Source: Streptomyces sp. CBMA152
Lineage (GTDB): Bacteria; Actinomycetota; Actinomycetes; Streptomycetales; Streptomycetaceae
Direction of reading: 5' to 3'
Length of the DNA: 64,000 bases
NCBI RefSeq assembly: GCF_014596475.1
Contig: NZ_MECJ01000032.1
Coordinates: 1 to 64,000 of the forward strand
The position numbers and the translations under genes are program-made. Position 1 is the stretch's first letter. Each line of letters begins with the position of its first letter. The notes under the pieces were generated by a model that saw only the letters and a program-made list of their open reading frames with translations, did not search any database and was not told the origin of the DNA. Positions 7,238 through 16,714 of this stretch are shown here, piece after piece.

Positions 7238-9987
7238 GAGTAGGCCGCCCGGACGACCGCGCTGGCCAGTGCGGCCCGCGAGGTGACGCCGAGTTTCCCG
7301 AAGGCGTTGGAGAGGTGCATCTGGACGGTCTTCTCCGTCACTTGCAGCCGTTGCGCGATCTGACGGTTTGTCAATCCTTCGCTGACCAGCGCCGCGACCT
7401 CGCCCTCGCGCCGGGTCAGGGCTGCCAGGTCGCCGGGCCGTGCGGCCTCCTGCGGCGGTCGCGTCGCCGCGATGCGGCGCCGCTCGGCCGAGGCCCGGCG
7501 AGCGAGCGAACGCGCTCCGCAGGCGGTGAACGTACGGTGTGCCGTGGCCAGTTCGGCCGCCGCCCGGCGCGTATCACCGCGAGCCGTCAACGACGCGGCA
7601 GCCGTCAGCCGGGCCCGGTTGGCGTCGATCACCAGGCCCGCCTCGGTGAGCGCGTCGTACGCCGCGACACTCGCTCGGAACGCCGAGTCGGAGCGCTGAT
7701 GGGCGAGCACCTGCGCCCGGGCGAGCAGCGCCAGTCCGACCCGTCCCGGCAGCGCCAGCGGGCGAGCGGCCGCCATGGCCCGGTCGGCCCAGCGCTCGGC
7801 CACGTCGTCGCGCCCGGCGGCCAGCGAGGCGCGGGTGAACAGCTCGCACCAGTCGACCCTCGACCACACGTCCGCCCAGGCCAGTTCGACGCCGCCCACC
7901 GTCCGCACGGCCGCGAGGCACCCCGTCGCGTCGCCCGCGTCGAGCCGGGCCTCGGCGAGCGCGCGGGCGACGGACGCGCCCGACCAGCCCCCCACCCCGG
8001 CTCCCCCCGGCAGATACTCCGTCGCCGCCGCCCCTGCCCGCAGCGCCGCGTCCAGATCGCCCGTAACCACCGCGATACGGCAGCTCACGGCCAGCGCGCC
8101 GCTCCGGGCCTCCTCGGCGCCGGAACGGACCGCCAGTTCCAGCGCCTCCGCGGCGGCCGCCTCGGCCTCGTGGAGCCGCCCCGACAGCTGAGCCACGAAG
8201 GCGCGCGCGGTCAGCAGATGCGTCAGCGCGAACTCCCGGCCCGAGCGCCGCGCGACCGCGATCCCCCGGTCCAGATGGCCCATCGCGACCGATGGCCGCC
8301 CCAGCATCCCCTCGCTCCACCCGAGCCACAGCACCGCGTGGAGGTCACCGGCGAGTTGCCCATCCAGAAGACCGTCCACCAGACGTGCGGCGGACGCGCT
8401 GTGGGCCTGGGCCGAGGGGATGGCTCCGGTGAGCACGCCGGTCAGCGACAGGAGCCCGTGCGCGGTCGCCGCCGGGCCCCGGCTGCCGCACCGCTCGGCG
8501 ACGGCCAGCGCGCGCTCGGCCCGCGCGGCACAGTCGGCGGGACGGCCTTCACCGAGCTCGTCGCGGGCGAGCGCGAACTCCAGGACACCGGCCGCGTCGG
8601 CGTCCCGCGCCGCCCCGTCGAACACATCGAACGCGTCGACCAGCAGCGAACGGGACTCGGCATACCTGCCCAGCGCGCGCTCCACCAGCGCACAGGCGGC
8701 CACCGCCTCCGCGTACCGCCCGGCGGACTCGCGCGGCAGCACTTCCAGTACGGCGTGCAGCAGTTCACGGCTCTCGCGCAGCCGGCCGACCGCGCACAGC
8801 AGCCGCGCCAGACGGAACTGGAGCCGGGCTCGCTGGGCCACGGCGTCCGTCGGCAGCAGTCGCAGTGCGGCGTGCAGCCACCGCACCGCGCTGTCGGGCT
8901 GGCGAAAGCGCACCAGGTGAGCGGCCTCCGCGAGGATGCGCACCGCGTCGCGGTCACCGGGCCGTGCGGTGCGCTCCACATGGAACGCGCAGGCCGCCGC
9001 GTCTGCCTGACGATCCGTCAGTGCGGCGGCGACGGTGGTGTGCGCGGCGAGCCGCCAGCCCGGCAGGGCGCTCTCGTAGACCACATCGCGCAGCAGCGGG
9101 TGGCGGAAGGTGAACGTTCGCGGTGCCTCGACCGGCCGTACGAGATCTTCACCCGCCAGCTCGTCGATGGCGGAGAGGGTGGCGATCTCGGGGAGACCGG
9201 CGATGGCGGCGACGAGTTCGGAGGTGAAGTGCTCCCCCACCACGGCGGCGGCGCGCGCCACTTGGCGTGCGGTCGCGGATACTCGCGCGAGCTCTGCGGC
9301 GACCTCGACTTCGAAGGCGGCGGCGTGGGCGTCGGTCCGGGCGTCAACAGTGGTCTCGTCGGCCTGCGCCAGGATCTTCAGATAGAGCGGATTGCCGCCG
9401 CCCACACGTAAGAGCTCGGGTAACCGGCTCCCCACGCCTCCAATTCGGTCCGCCAGGGCCGTCGCCTCGCCCACGTCGAGCGGACCGGGACAGACTCGTT
9501 CCACTTCCCACCCCCCGGCCAGGGCGCTCCTCAGCAGTGCGCGCAAACGCGGCGACGCCTGCCGGGGCCGGTGGGCGAGGGCGAACAGTACGGGCACCCT
9601 CGGCGGCCGCCGCAGCAGATCGTCGAGCGCCGCCAGAAATCCGTCATCCGCCCACTGGAGCCCGTCCAGCAGGAAGACGAGTCCCGTGGGCGGCGACGCC
9701 GCCTCCAGCCGCTTGCGGACGTCACCCGGCGAACCGTCGCCCCACACGTCCCCGAACAGCTCCCACGGCCTGCCGCCACCGGTCGCGGTCGCCTGTCCCG
9801 TCCGCACCACGTGTCCCCGGGCGGACGCCAGCCGCCCCAGTTCGGCGAGCAGACGGGTCTTCCCGATCCCCGGCTCGCCGGTGATCTCCACCACCTGCGC
9901 CGCACCACCGGCGAACCGCCCCACCACGCGGCCCAGTTGGCGGCATTCCGATTCACGGCCGATCAGTGGCTCCGACGTCGACGTCAC
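7234..9987 (-). CDS. LAL-type LuxR transcriptional regulator with AAA ATPase domain
   Basis: 917 residues from a GTG at 9985-9987 that has GGAGG 6 bases upstream; in-frame ATGs farther upstream lack such a site. An N-terminal STAND/AAA module carries Walker A GEPGIGKTRLL (near 38-48) and Walker B FLLDGLQWAD, followed by long helical TPR-like repeats. The C-terminal LuxR helix-turn-helix is LTRREGEVAALVSEGLTNRQIAQRL and following residues. LALs (MalT-like) are typical pathway activators of Streptomyces biosynthetic clusters. Same strand as, and 165 bases upstream of, the peptide gene, so the natural target is the operon at 1201-7063. Confidence 0.92.
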   Translation of the reverse strand: MTSTSEPLIGRESECRQLGRVVGRFAGGAAQVVEITGEPGIGKTRLLAELGRLASARGHVVRTGQATATGGGRPWELFGDVWGDGSPGDVRKRLEAASPPTGLVFLLDGLQWADDGFLAALDDLLRRPPRVPVLFALAHRPRQASPRLRALLRSALAGGWEVERVCPGPLDVGEATALADRIGGVGSRLPELLRVGGGNPLYLKILAQADETTVDARTDAHAAAFEVEVAAELARVSATARQVARAAAVVGEHFTSELVAAIAGLPEIATLSAIDELAGEDLVRPVEAPRTFTFRHPLLRDVVYESALPGWRLAAHTTVAAALTDRQADAAACAFHVERTARPGDRDAVRILAEAAHLVRFRQPDSAVRWLHAALRLLPTDAVAQRARLQFRLARLLCAVGRLRESRELLHAVLEVLPRESAGRYAEAVAACALVERALGRYAESRSLLVDAFDVFDGAARDADAAGVLEFALARDELGEGRPADCAARAERALAVAERCGSRGPAATAHGLLSLTGVLTGAIPSAQAHSASAARLVDGLLDGQLAGDLHAVLWLGWSEGMLGRPSVAMGHLDRGIAVARRSGREFALTHLLTARAFVAQLSGRLHEAEAAAAEALELAVRSGAEEARSGALAVSCRIAVVTGDLDAALRAGAAATEYLPGGAGVGGWSGASVARALAEARLDAGDATGCLAAVRTVGGVELAWADVWSRVDWCELFTRASLAAGRDDVAERWADRAMAAARPLALPGRVGLALLARAQVLAHQRSDSAFRASVAAYDALTEAGLVIDANRARLTAAASLTARGDTRRAAAELATAHRTFTACGARSLARRASAERRRIAATRPPQEAARPGDLAALTRREGEVAALVSEGLTNRQIAQRLQVTEKTVQMHLSNAFGKLGVTSRAALASAVVRAAYS

Positions 9988-10122
9988 TTCCGTCCTCCCC
10001 GTATGGACGTGTCGCAGGTACATCGCCATGTCCACCGGGCAATGTCCGCTCCAACACCATGAATACGGCTGCCGAGCCTCCCGCGTTCATCCCGGCCGCG
10101 GGCCCCAGGCCGAAGGACACCG

Positions 10123-11172
10123 TCAGGAGTCGAGTACGGCCGTCAGCTCGTCGCGGCCGCTGACCCCGGTCTTGCGGAACACCGCCTTCACATGGGTATT
10201 GACGGTGTGCACCGACACGTCCAGGCTGCGGGCGATCTGCTTGGGCGCCGCGCCGGAATACAGATGCTCCACGAGTTGGCGCTCACGGGCGGTCAGGCCG
10301 TGCCAGGCCGAGAACGTGGACAGGAGCAGGGGGCCGGTGGCCTCCTGGAGGACCACGGCGACATCGCCCGTACCGTCCTCGTCGAGCGGTTGGGCATGCA
10401 CCACGACCCGGCGCCCGAGAAAGGCGGCGGGGCTGTAGGCCAGCGGCTTCGGAGCCGCCGGATCGATCCGGTGGCGGCGCGCGGCGAGCGTGATCTCGCG
10501 CATCGACACCAGCGGCATCCACTCCGGCGCGAGGCCGCGCGCCGGATCGATCTCCCGCATCCAGGCCTGCGCTTCGGGAGTGAGGGAACGCACCTCGTGG
10601 TCGGGTCCGACGACGGCCACCCCCGCCGGCAGCCGCGCACCGCCCGCACCCGGTGACCGGCCGATCGCGTACCGGCGCAACAGCGCGATCAGCAGCGGGG
10701 AGATCTCGACCAGCCGGTCCGCGTCGTCCCGGTCGAAGGGTCTGCCGCCCTCCGCCCGCAGCAACGCCAGCAGCCCCCAGAGCCCCTGACCGTCCCGGAG
10801 CAGCAACCTCAGCTCGCACCCGGCGCCGTGCGCCGCCAGGATCTCCCGGGCGCGCCGATGTCCCTGGGTGGCCTCAGCCGTACGATCGCGCCCGCCGAGC
10901 AGCCCGACCGGTGCGCGCAGCCGCGCGATGTCGACCGGACTGAACGGGTCGTCCCCCAGATACGCGTCGTACAGCTGCGCCCGGACGAGATACGGGCTGA
11001 AGTCGTGCAGAAACCCGAACGAGACCGCACCGGTCACCGGGTTCATCCCGAACAGCCGCAACCCGTCATGTGCCACCCAGGGACCGATGGCCTCGGAGAC
11101 CAGTGCCGCCAGTTCATCCCGTACGAAACGTTCCCCTACCGCCGCCTCCAGACAGCGAGCCAGTCGCTGCAC
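10123..11172 (-). CDS. LuxR-family transcriptional regulator
   Basis: About 349 residues from a GTG at 11170-11172; the start is uncertain, since a GTG at 11179-11181 is also in frame and neither has a clear ribosome binding site. The N-terminal 270 residues match no domain I can name with certainty (a GAF/PAS-like sensor is possible). The C-terminal 60 residues are a LuxR helix-turn-helix: GLTARERQLVEHLYSGAAPK, then QIARSLDVSVHTVNTHVKAV. Same strand as the LAL gene, 135 bases upstream of it. It has no receiver aspartate region, so is not a response regulator. Role in the adjacent peptide cluster is inferred from position. Confidence 0.85.
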   Translation of the reverse strand: MQRLARCLEAAVGERFVRDELAALVSEAIGPWVAHDGLRLFGMNPVTGAVSFGFLHDFSPYLVRAQLYDAYLGDDPFSPVDIARLRAPVGLLGGRDRTAEATQGHRRAREILAAHGAGCELRLLLRDGQGLWGLLALLRAEGGRPFDRDDADRLVEISPLLIALLRRYAIGRSPGAGGARLPAGVAVVGPDHEVRSLTPEAQAWMREIDPARGLAPEWMPLVSMREITLAARRHRIDPAAPKPLAYSPAAFLGRRVVVHAQPLDEDGTGDVAVVLQEATGPLLLSTFSAWHGLTARERQLVEHLYSGAAPKQIARSLDVSVHTVNTHVKAVFRKTGVSGRDELTAVLDS

Positions 11173-11246
11173 ATCCCCCACGCAGCCACTATCGCCCGCG
11201 CCCCACAGGCCGGGACAGAGTCTATTCGGGCATCCGCGCGGCTGGT

Positions 11247-11630
11247 TCAGTTGAGGGTCGGGACCGCCGCCCAGCAGCCGTTGGCGCGCCATACGTCCGT
11301 GCCGCCGTTGTTCTGCGCCACCATGAACTCGATGGTGCCGCCGGTCTGCCGCCCGACGACCCCGTCGACCGGGAGCCGCCAGAACCGCTGGAAGTTCTGC
11401 ACGGCGGTCTTGGTGTTCGTGCCGTAGACGCCGTCGACGGCGAGCTTGGTCCCCGCGTACGCGTTGAAGGCGCGCTGGACGCATTTGATGCCGGCCTTGT
11501 TGTGCGAGCCGGTGCCGATGGTGGCGACACCGGGTTTGGCCTGCGCGGCGGTGGCGCCGAACAGGCCGCCGACCAGCAGTGCGGCCGCTCCGAGAGTCAC
11601 CGATACACGTCGGGTGGTGTCGAGGCTCAT
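11247..11630 (-). CDS. Secreted peptidoglycan-binding domain protein
   Basis: 127 residues. A signal peptide ends at about ATAAQA, and the mature part is a single PG_binding_1-like domain (IKCVQRAFNAYAGTKLAVDG, then VYGTNTKTAVQNFQRFWRLP). Two cysteines (in IKCV and NGCW) may form a disulfide. The ATG at 11628-11630 has GGGAG 6 bases upstream, preferred over a longer frame by 6 codons. Streptomyces export many such small cell-wall-binding proteins; no catalytic domain is attached. Confidence 0.88.
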   Translation of the reverse strand: MSLDTTRRVSVTLGAAALLVGGLFGATAAQAKPGVATIGTGSHNKAGIKCVQRAFNAYAGTKLAVDGVYGTNTKTAVQNFQRFWRLPVDGVVGRQTGGTIEFMVAQNNGGTDVWRANGCWAAVPTLN

Positions 11631-11865
11631 GTCGTCTCCCGTTGTCACGTCGTGCGAGGTCCGAAGTCCGGCGCGAGTACGTTAGTTCATGGCTTCTGGC
11701 GGGTCATCGGACCCCGGGATGACAATGCACGTGAACCAGCACGGTAGGCGGCGGTGCGCTACCGCGCTGGTTGTACGACGGCGGGCGCAGCGGTATGAAC
11801 CCCCAGCTCAGCGCCTACCCAAACCCTCTTGCCCTGATCGTCGCGCGGCCATCAGGATGGCGACC

Positions 11866-12711
11866 ATGCCTACCTTCACCGCCGTCGACGGCACCGAACT
11901 CGCCTATCACCTCGTGGGAGAGGGCGAGCCCCTGCTCTGTCTGCCCGGTGGCGCCATGCGCGCCTCCGCCTATCTGGGTGATCTCGGCGGACTGTCGAAG
12001 CAGCGCACCCTCGTGCTGCTCGATCTGCGCGGTACCGGCGACTCCGGTACACCCGACGACCCGGCGACCTACCGCTGTGACCGGCAGGTCGCCGATGTCG
12101 AGGCCCTTCGCGCACACCTCGACCTGGACCGGATCGACGTCCTCGCGCACTCGGCGGGCGGCGACATCGCCCTGCTGTACGCCGCCGCGCACCCGGACCG
12201 CGTGCGCTCCCTCACCCTCATCACCCCGCGCGCCCGGGCCCTGGGCATCGACTTCACCCAGGAGCACCGCCGGGAAGCCGTCGCTCTGAGGGCGGGCGAG
12301 CCGTGGTTCACGGACGCGTACGACGCGTACGAGCGCATCTGGGGCGGCTCCGACGCCGATGCCGACTGGGACGCCGTCGTGCCCTTCTTCTACGGGCGCT
12401 GGGACGCGGCCGCGCAGGCGCATGCCGCACTCGACGTCTCGCAGACCAATATGGAGGCCGCCGAACTGTACGCGCCCGACGACGCGTACTCCCCCGCCGA
12501 GGCCCGGTCCGCCATCGCCGGCTCGGGCGCGCGGGTACTCATCCTGGCGGGCGAGCTGGACAGCGGACCGCTCCCCCGCGTCGCCGAGGCCATGGCGGAG
12601 CTGCTGCCCGGGGCCGAACTGGCCGTCCAGCCCGGCGCCGGCCACTTCCCGTGGCTCGACGACCCCGCGTACTTCACCAGGACCGTGGAGACGTTCCTCC
12701 ACTCCTGCTGA
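11866..12711 (+). CDS. Alpha/beta hydrolase
   Basis: 281 residues with the alpha/beta hydrolase_1 fold. The oxyanion loop is LPGGAM, the nucleophile elbow LAHSAGGDIAL (Ser in H-S-A-G-G), the acid is probably in LAGELDSG, and the histidine is in AGHFPWLD. The start at 11866 has AGGA 8 bases upstream; an in-frame ATG three codons earlier is possible. Substrate unknown. It stands 81 bases ahead of a second, unrelated-looking hydrolase on the same strand; both could be cotranscribed. Confidence 0.85.
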   Translation: MPTFTAVDGTELAYHLVGEGEPLLCLPGGAMRASAYLGDLGGLSKQRTLVLLDLRGTGDSGTPDDPATYRCDRQVADVEALRAHLDLDRIDVLAHSAGGDIALLYAAAHPDRVRSLTLITPRARALGIDFTQEHRREAVALRAGEPWFTDAYDAYERIWGGSDADADWDAVVPFFYGRWDAAAQAHAALDVSQTNMEAAELYAPDDAYSPAEARSAIAGSGARVLILAGELDSGPLPRVAEAMAELLPGAELAVQPGAGHFPWLDDPAYFTRTVETFLHSC

Positions 12712-12792
12712 GGGCGATGAGTTTTCGCCGCGCCCGAAGTCCTTCCTCTGTCACCGCGACCGCGGACGACCCCGTACGGAAGGACCGATGGA

Positions 12793-13617
12793 ATGACCAC
12801 CATCCAGAGCATCGACGTCCCCGGCGCGCGCCTGCGCTACGAAGTGCGCGGCGCGGGGCCGCTGCTGCTGGTCATGGGGGCGCCGATGGACGCGGCGGCG
12901 TTCGCGCCGCTGGCCGAGGCGCTCGCGGACGACCACACCGTCGTCACCCACGACCCCCGGGGCATCTCGGGCAGCACCCTCACCGACCCGGAGCAGGACT
13001 CCACACCCGAGCTGCGGGCCGACGACGTCGCCGCCCTCCTCGACGCCCTCGGCGCCGAGAACGCCGACGTGTTCGGCAGCAGCGGCGGCGCGGTGACCGG
13101 GCTCGCGCTCGTCGCCCGTCATCCAGGACGCGTCCGCACCCTCGTCGCGCACGAGCCGCCGCTGCTTGAGCTGCTGCCCGACGCCGCCGTGCGGCGCGCC
13201 GAGACCGACGACATCGTCGCGACCTTCCACCGCGAGGGCCAGGGGGCGGCGTGGATAAAGTTCATGGCCGGCGCGGGGTTCGACACCGGCGGCGACACCG
13301 GTGACGACGGTGCCCCCGCCGCGGCCCCGTTCGAGCCCACGCCGCAGGACATCGCCAACGGCGCCCGCTTCTTCGAGCATGAGCTGCGCGGCACCACCCG
13401 CCATCTGCCCGACTTCGCCGCGCTGACAGCGGGCCCGGCCCGGGTCGTCGTCGGCATCGGCGCCGACTCGCGCAAGCTGATCACGTATCGGACCTCCATG
13501 GCGCTGGCCGAGCGGATCGGTACGACGCCGGTCGAGTTCCCCGGCGACCACGGGGGCTTCGTCGGGCGACCGAAGGAGTTCGCCGAGGTGCTGCGGCGGG
13601 TGCTGGCGGGGAACTGA
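12793..13617 (+). CDS. Alpha/beta hydrolase
   Basis: 274 residues. The nucleophile elbow is VFGSSGGAVTGLAL (G-S-S-G-G), strand-loop LLLVMGAPMDAAAF precedes it, and the catalytic histidine is in FPGDHGGFVGRP. The GDHxGF ending is common in Streptomyces and mycobacterial hydrolases annotated only by fold. AAGGA lies 8 bases ahead of the ATG. Second gene of a two-hydrolase pair; substrate unknown. Confidence 0.85.
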   Translation: MTTIQSIDVPGARLRYEVRGAGPLLLVMGAPMDAAAFAPLAEALADDHTVVTHDPRGISGSTLTDPEQDSTPELRADDVAALLDALGAENADVFGSSGGAVTGLALVARHPGRVRTLVAHEPPLLELLPDAAVRRAETDDIVATFHREGQGAAWIKFMAGAGFDTGGDTGDDGAPAAAPFEPTPQDIANGARFFEHELRGTTRHLPDFAALTAGPARVVVGIGADSRKLITYRTSMALAERIGTTPVEFPGDHGGFVGRPKEFAEVLRRVLAGN

Positions 13618-13756
13618 GTGCGAGGCGGCGGGGGCCTCCGCGCGCTGCGGCCGGTGCGCTCCGGGACCTGTGCGAGGGCCCGGTCGGCCGGGGACTTCAT
13701 GTGTCTGTCGGCCGGGCGTGGGGGATCCGGGCCGGGGTGCGGTGTATTCAGGAGTC

Positions 13757-14875
13757 ATGGATCTTCGGGAACTACGCACGGATCAGCACCCGTACCACCC
13801 GCTGCGCCATGCGTTGCTGGTGGCGCCGTTCGCGTTGATGGCCGTGGTATCGGTGCTGGACGTCCTCGCGCCGCCCAATGTCCACCTCGGACCGTTCCTG
13901 GCGGCGGCCCCGGCCATCACCGCGTCGTTCGCCGGTCCCCGGACGACCGGTCTCGTCGGCGCCGTCGCCGTACTGGCCCAGGTGGTGGTCGCGATGGTGC
14001 GCGGCAGCGTCACCGACCTCAACCACTCGGTCCAGATCGTCTCGCTGATCCTGATCTCGGTGTTCGTGACGCTCTTCGCCCATCTGCGCGAGGTGCACGA
14101 GCGGGAGCTGATCCAGCTGCGTTACGTGGCGGAGGCCGCGCAGCGGGTGGTGCTGCGCCCGCTGCGCGAACGGATCGGCCCGTTGCACATGGCGTCCATG
14201 TATCTGCCCGCCGAGGCGGAGGCACAGATCGGCGGCGACCTGTACGCCGCCGCCCGTACGCATCTGGGCACCCGGCTGATCATCGGCGACGTACGCGGCA
14301 AGGGGATGGAGGCCGTGGGGGACGCGGCCGTCGTGCTGGGCACGTTCCGGGCCGCCGCCCATCAGGAGGCCGAACTGTCCGGCCTGGTCGCCTATCTGGA
14401 GGGCGCCGTCTGCCCGGACCTGGCCGACGTCGGCCCTAACGGCGACGAAGTCGACGACCGGGCCGAGGCGTTCATCACCGCCGCCGTGCTCGACATCCCC
14501 GATGGCGAACCGGCGCTCCGCCTCATCAACTGCGGCCATCCCCCGCCGCTGCTGCTGCGCGAGGGCCGCGTCATCTCCTTGGACGTGGCCCAGCCGGCAC
14601 CGCCCCTGGGCCTGGCGGGCCTCGCGGAACCCGCCCTCGTCGCGGAGACGTTCGCCTTCGAGAAGGGCGACATCATGCTCCTCTACACCGACGGCGTCAT
14701 CGAGGCGCGGGACGGGGCGGGCACGTTCTATCCCCTGCCGGAGCGCCTGGCCACCTGGTCGGGCACGGGCCCCGCGTCGCTGCTGCGCCACCTCTGCGAC
14801 GACCTGATCGCCCACGTGGCGGGCCACCGACTCGGCGACGACGCGGCGATGGTGGCGATCGAACGCCTGCACTGA
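13757..14875 (+). CDS. Membrane-anchored PP2C/SpoIIE-type serine phosphatase
   Basis: 372 residues. Three N-terminal membrane segments (about residues 20-105) are followed by a short helical linker and a PP2C_SpoIIE catalytic domain with metal motifs GGDLYAA, IGDVRGKGMEA, LYTDGVIEAR and LGDDAAMVAIE. Streptomyces carry dozens of such RsbU-like phosphatases acting on anti-sigma-factor antagonists. AGGAG sits close (2 bases) to the ATG at 13757; an in-frame GTG at 13742 is an alternative start. No partner kinase gene is adjacent. Confidence 0.88.
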   Translation: MDLRELRTDQHPYHPLRHALLVAPFALMAVVSVLDVLAPPNVHLGPFLAAAPAITASFAGPRTTGLVGAVAVLAQVVVAMVRGSVTDLNHSVQIVSLILISVFVTLFAHLREVHERELIQLRYVAEAAQRVVLRPLRERIGPLHMASMYLPAEAEAQIGGDLYAAARTHLGTRLIIGDVRGKGMEAVGDAAVVLGTFRAAAHQEAELSGLVAYLEGAVCPDLADVGPNGDEVDDRAEAFITAAVLDIPDGEPALRLINCGHPPPLLLREGRVISLDVAQPAPPLGLAGLAEPALVAETFAFEKGDIMLLYTDGVIEARDGAGTFYPLPERLATWSGTGPASLLRHLCDDLIAHVAGHRLGDDAAMVAIERLH

Positions 14876-14907
14876 GCATGGGCGCCGGGGGCGGTGCCGC
14901 ACTCGAA

Positions 14908-14951
14908 ACGCGGCGTGCCCGCGGCCTGTTGTGGCCGCGGGCACGCCGCGT
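14908..14951. terminator. 19-bp perfect hairpin, bidirectional terminator
   Basis: Arms 14908-14926 and 14933-14951 pair perfectly with a 6-base loop (TGTTGT). It lies between the convergent phosphatase and lamin-tail genes and serves both. A 3-bp outer extension (CGA/TCG) pairs after a one-base bulge. Confidence 0.9.
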
Positions 14952-15020
14952 TCGACACGTACCGGGGTGGGGCCGGACGGCGTTACGTCCCCGTCTTCCG
15001 GGTCCTACCGTCGGCCGGGG

Positions 15021-15509
15021 TCAGCGGTGGTGGTGACGCAGGTGGTGGGCGCCGCGGTCCCAGGACGCGGTGTCGAGGATCCGGCCATGGTCGCTGCGCA
15101 GGGTGGCGGTGTCGCGGTTGTTGTCCCAGACGTAGTGGTGACGGTCCTGGTAGACGTCGTGGCGGGTGTCGCGGCCGACGCCACTGTGGACCTTGACGGC
15201 GGAGTGGCCTTCGAGGAGCAGGCCGTGGAAGCGGTAGCGGGTGCCGTCACTGGCGGTCAGCGTGAAGCCGCGCAGCTGGACCGCGCGGTGGCCGGTGTTC
15301 TTCACCTCCACCCACTCGCCGTTGAGGCTCCGGTTGGAACGGTCGTCACGGCCCGGGCTGTTGTACTGCACCTTGCCGATCATCACGGCCGAGCGGGGAG
15401 CGTGCCGGTGGGGGCCGGCGGCTACGGCCGGCAGCGCCGCGGCACCGATCAGGGTGCCGGAGGCGACGAGGGTGGCGATGATGCGGCGGCTGGTGCGCGA
15501 AGCAGACAT
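15021..15509 (-). CDS. Secreted lamin-tail domain (LTD) protein
   Basis: 162 residues. A signal peptide ends at about PAVAA, followed by an LTD domain: VMIGKVQYNSPG, then SLNGEWVEVKNTGHRAVQLR, then GFTLTASDGTRYRF, with the final DTASWDRG strand. The C-terminal tail is histidine-rich (HHLRHHHR), which may bind metal. Bacterial LTD proteins are extracellular and often attached to nucleases; here the domain stands alone. GAGAGAG lies upstream of the ATG. The 292 bases upstream (15510-15801) hold only its promoter region, with no other gene seen. Confidence 0.85.
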   Translation of the reverse strand: MSASRTSRRIIATLVASGTLIGAAALPAVAAGPHRHAPRSAVMIGKVQYNSPGRDDRSNRSLNGEWVEVKNTGHRAVQLRGFTLTASDGTRYRFHGLLLEGHSAVKVHSGVGRDTRHDVYQDRHHYVWDNNRDTATLRSDHGRILDTASWDRGAHHLRHHHR

Positions 15510-15801
15510 GTGCGTGCTCTCTCAAGGACAAGCCCCCAACGGCCTTGTTCGGGCCGGGTGGTGGGGCGGGCCAGGTTCCCGGCTGCTGCCGAGGACCACA
15601 CTCTCGCCCGCCGCCTCGCCCTCGACGACGTTGAACCGACCCACTTTACGAATTCAGGACATTTCCGTAACTCGGGCTTGTGTCGTGAACTAACCCCAAA
15701 ACACGCCTTCCGCCCGGTAATCGCCGCGCTCGGCCTCCCCGAGCGGCCCGTACCACGACGGAACTTCTGTAACGACGGCACCTCGGCGACACCGCAACGC
15801 G

Positions 15802-16590
15802 TCACGCCTTGACGGCCGTCGTCACCACCAGCGGGGGCCGCGCCCGCTCGACGGCCCAGTCGCGGCTGCGCACATGCTCGGGATCGGCCACTCCCACCGC
15901 CTCGTCGGGCGTCGGGTGGTGCTGTCCGACCTCGGTGAACCCGACCCGTTCGAGCAGCGGCGGGAACACCCCGACGGGCCACGCGTAGTTGCGTACGGAC
16001 TGCCAGGTCCCGTCCGTGCGACGCAGCCGTACGGTCAGCGGCTCGCCCGGCCGGTACATGACGCCCGGCTCCCCCACCCGCAGCGAGGCGTACTCGATGC
16101 CGGAGCAGGCCGGATCGGTGGAGAGCAGCGCGAGCGGGGCTCCGGGCCGCAGCAGCCGGTGGATCTCACCGAACACCTCCAGGAGGGTCGCCTCGTCGGG
16201 CAGCGACGCCAGCACGTGGTTGCACATCGCCGCGTCCGCGCACGCGTCCGCCAGCTCACTCACCCGGCCGTCGGCCACCAGGTGGTACTCGGCGTCTGGC
16301 GTGCCCTGGTCGCGGGCCAGGATGAGCATGTCCGGGGAGGCGTCCACCCCGATGATCCGCATCCCGAGTGCCCGGGCCGCCTCATCGGCCACATGCCCCG
16401 GCCCACAGCCGAAGTCGAGGAGGACGCCATCCTTACGGCTCCCCCGCGCCACGGCCCGGAACACGAACGGATAGCCGAGCAGCCAGTCGCTCGCCGCGTC
16501 CACCGCCGCGAACGCCTCGGCGCCGTCGTGTCCCGCCCAGGCCCGACCCGGCTCGGGGAAGGACCGCTCACCTGCTCGTTCCTGCGGCAT
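15802..16590 (-). CDS. Class I SAM-dependent methyltransferase
   Basis: 262 residues. The SAM loop is LLDFGCGPGHVADEA, followed by IIGVDASPDML (ribose-binding Asp) and DAAMCNHVLASLPDE. This is Methyltransf_11/25 type with a C-terminal substrate-binding region of about 100 residues. No cofactor-transfer partner gene or pathway gene is adjacent, so the substrate is unknown. ATG at 16588-16590 with AGGA upstream; 124 bases separate it from the membrane protein downstream on the same strand. Confidence 0.85.
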   Translation of the reverse strand: MPQERAGERSFPEPGRAWAGHDGAEAFAAVDAASDWLLGYPFVFRAVARGSRKDGVLLDFGCGPGHVADEAARALGMRIIGVDASPDMLILARDQGTPDAEYHLVADGRVSELADACADAAMCNHVLASLPDEATLLEVFGEIHRLLRPGAPLALLSTDPACSGIEYASLRVGEPGVMYRPGEPLTVRLRRTDGTWQSVRNYAWPVGVFPPLLERVGFTEVGQHHPTPDEAVGVADPEHVRSRDWAVERARPPLVVTTAVKA

Positions 16591-16714
16591 CGTCTGGTCC
16601 TGTCTCTCAGGTACGCAACCGGCACGGGCTGGTACGTACCCGGCACGGGCCTCCCATCATCGACTCCGCCCCGGCGCGGCGCACGCCGCCGCCCCGGGCC
16701 ACATCCGTCCCGGC

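Noticed and set aside
7225-9411. A 728-codon plus-strand frame opposite the LAL gene
   Set aside because: Low-complexity Arg/Gly/Gln-rich translation with no family signal; the minus strand encodes a full LAL regulator.
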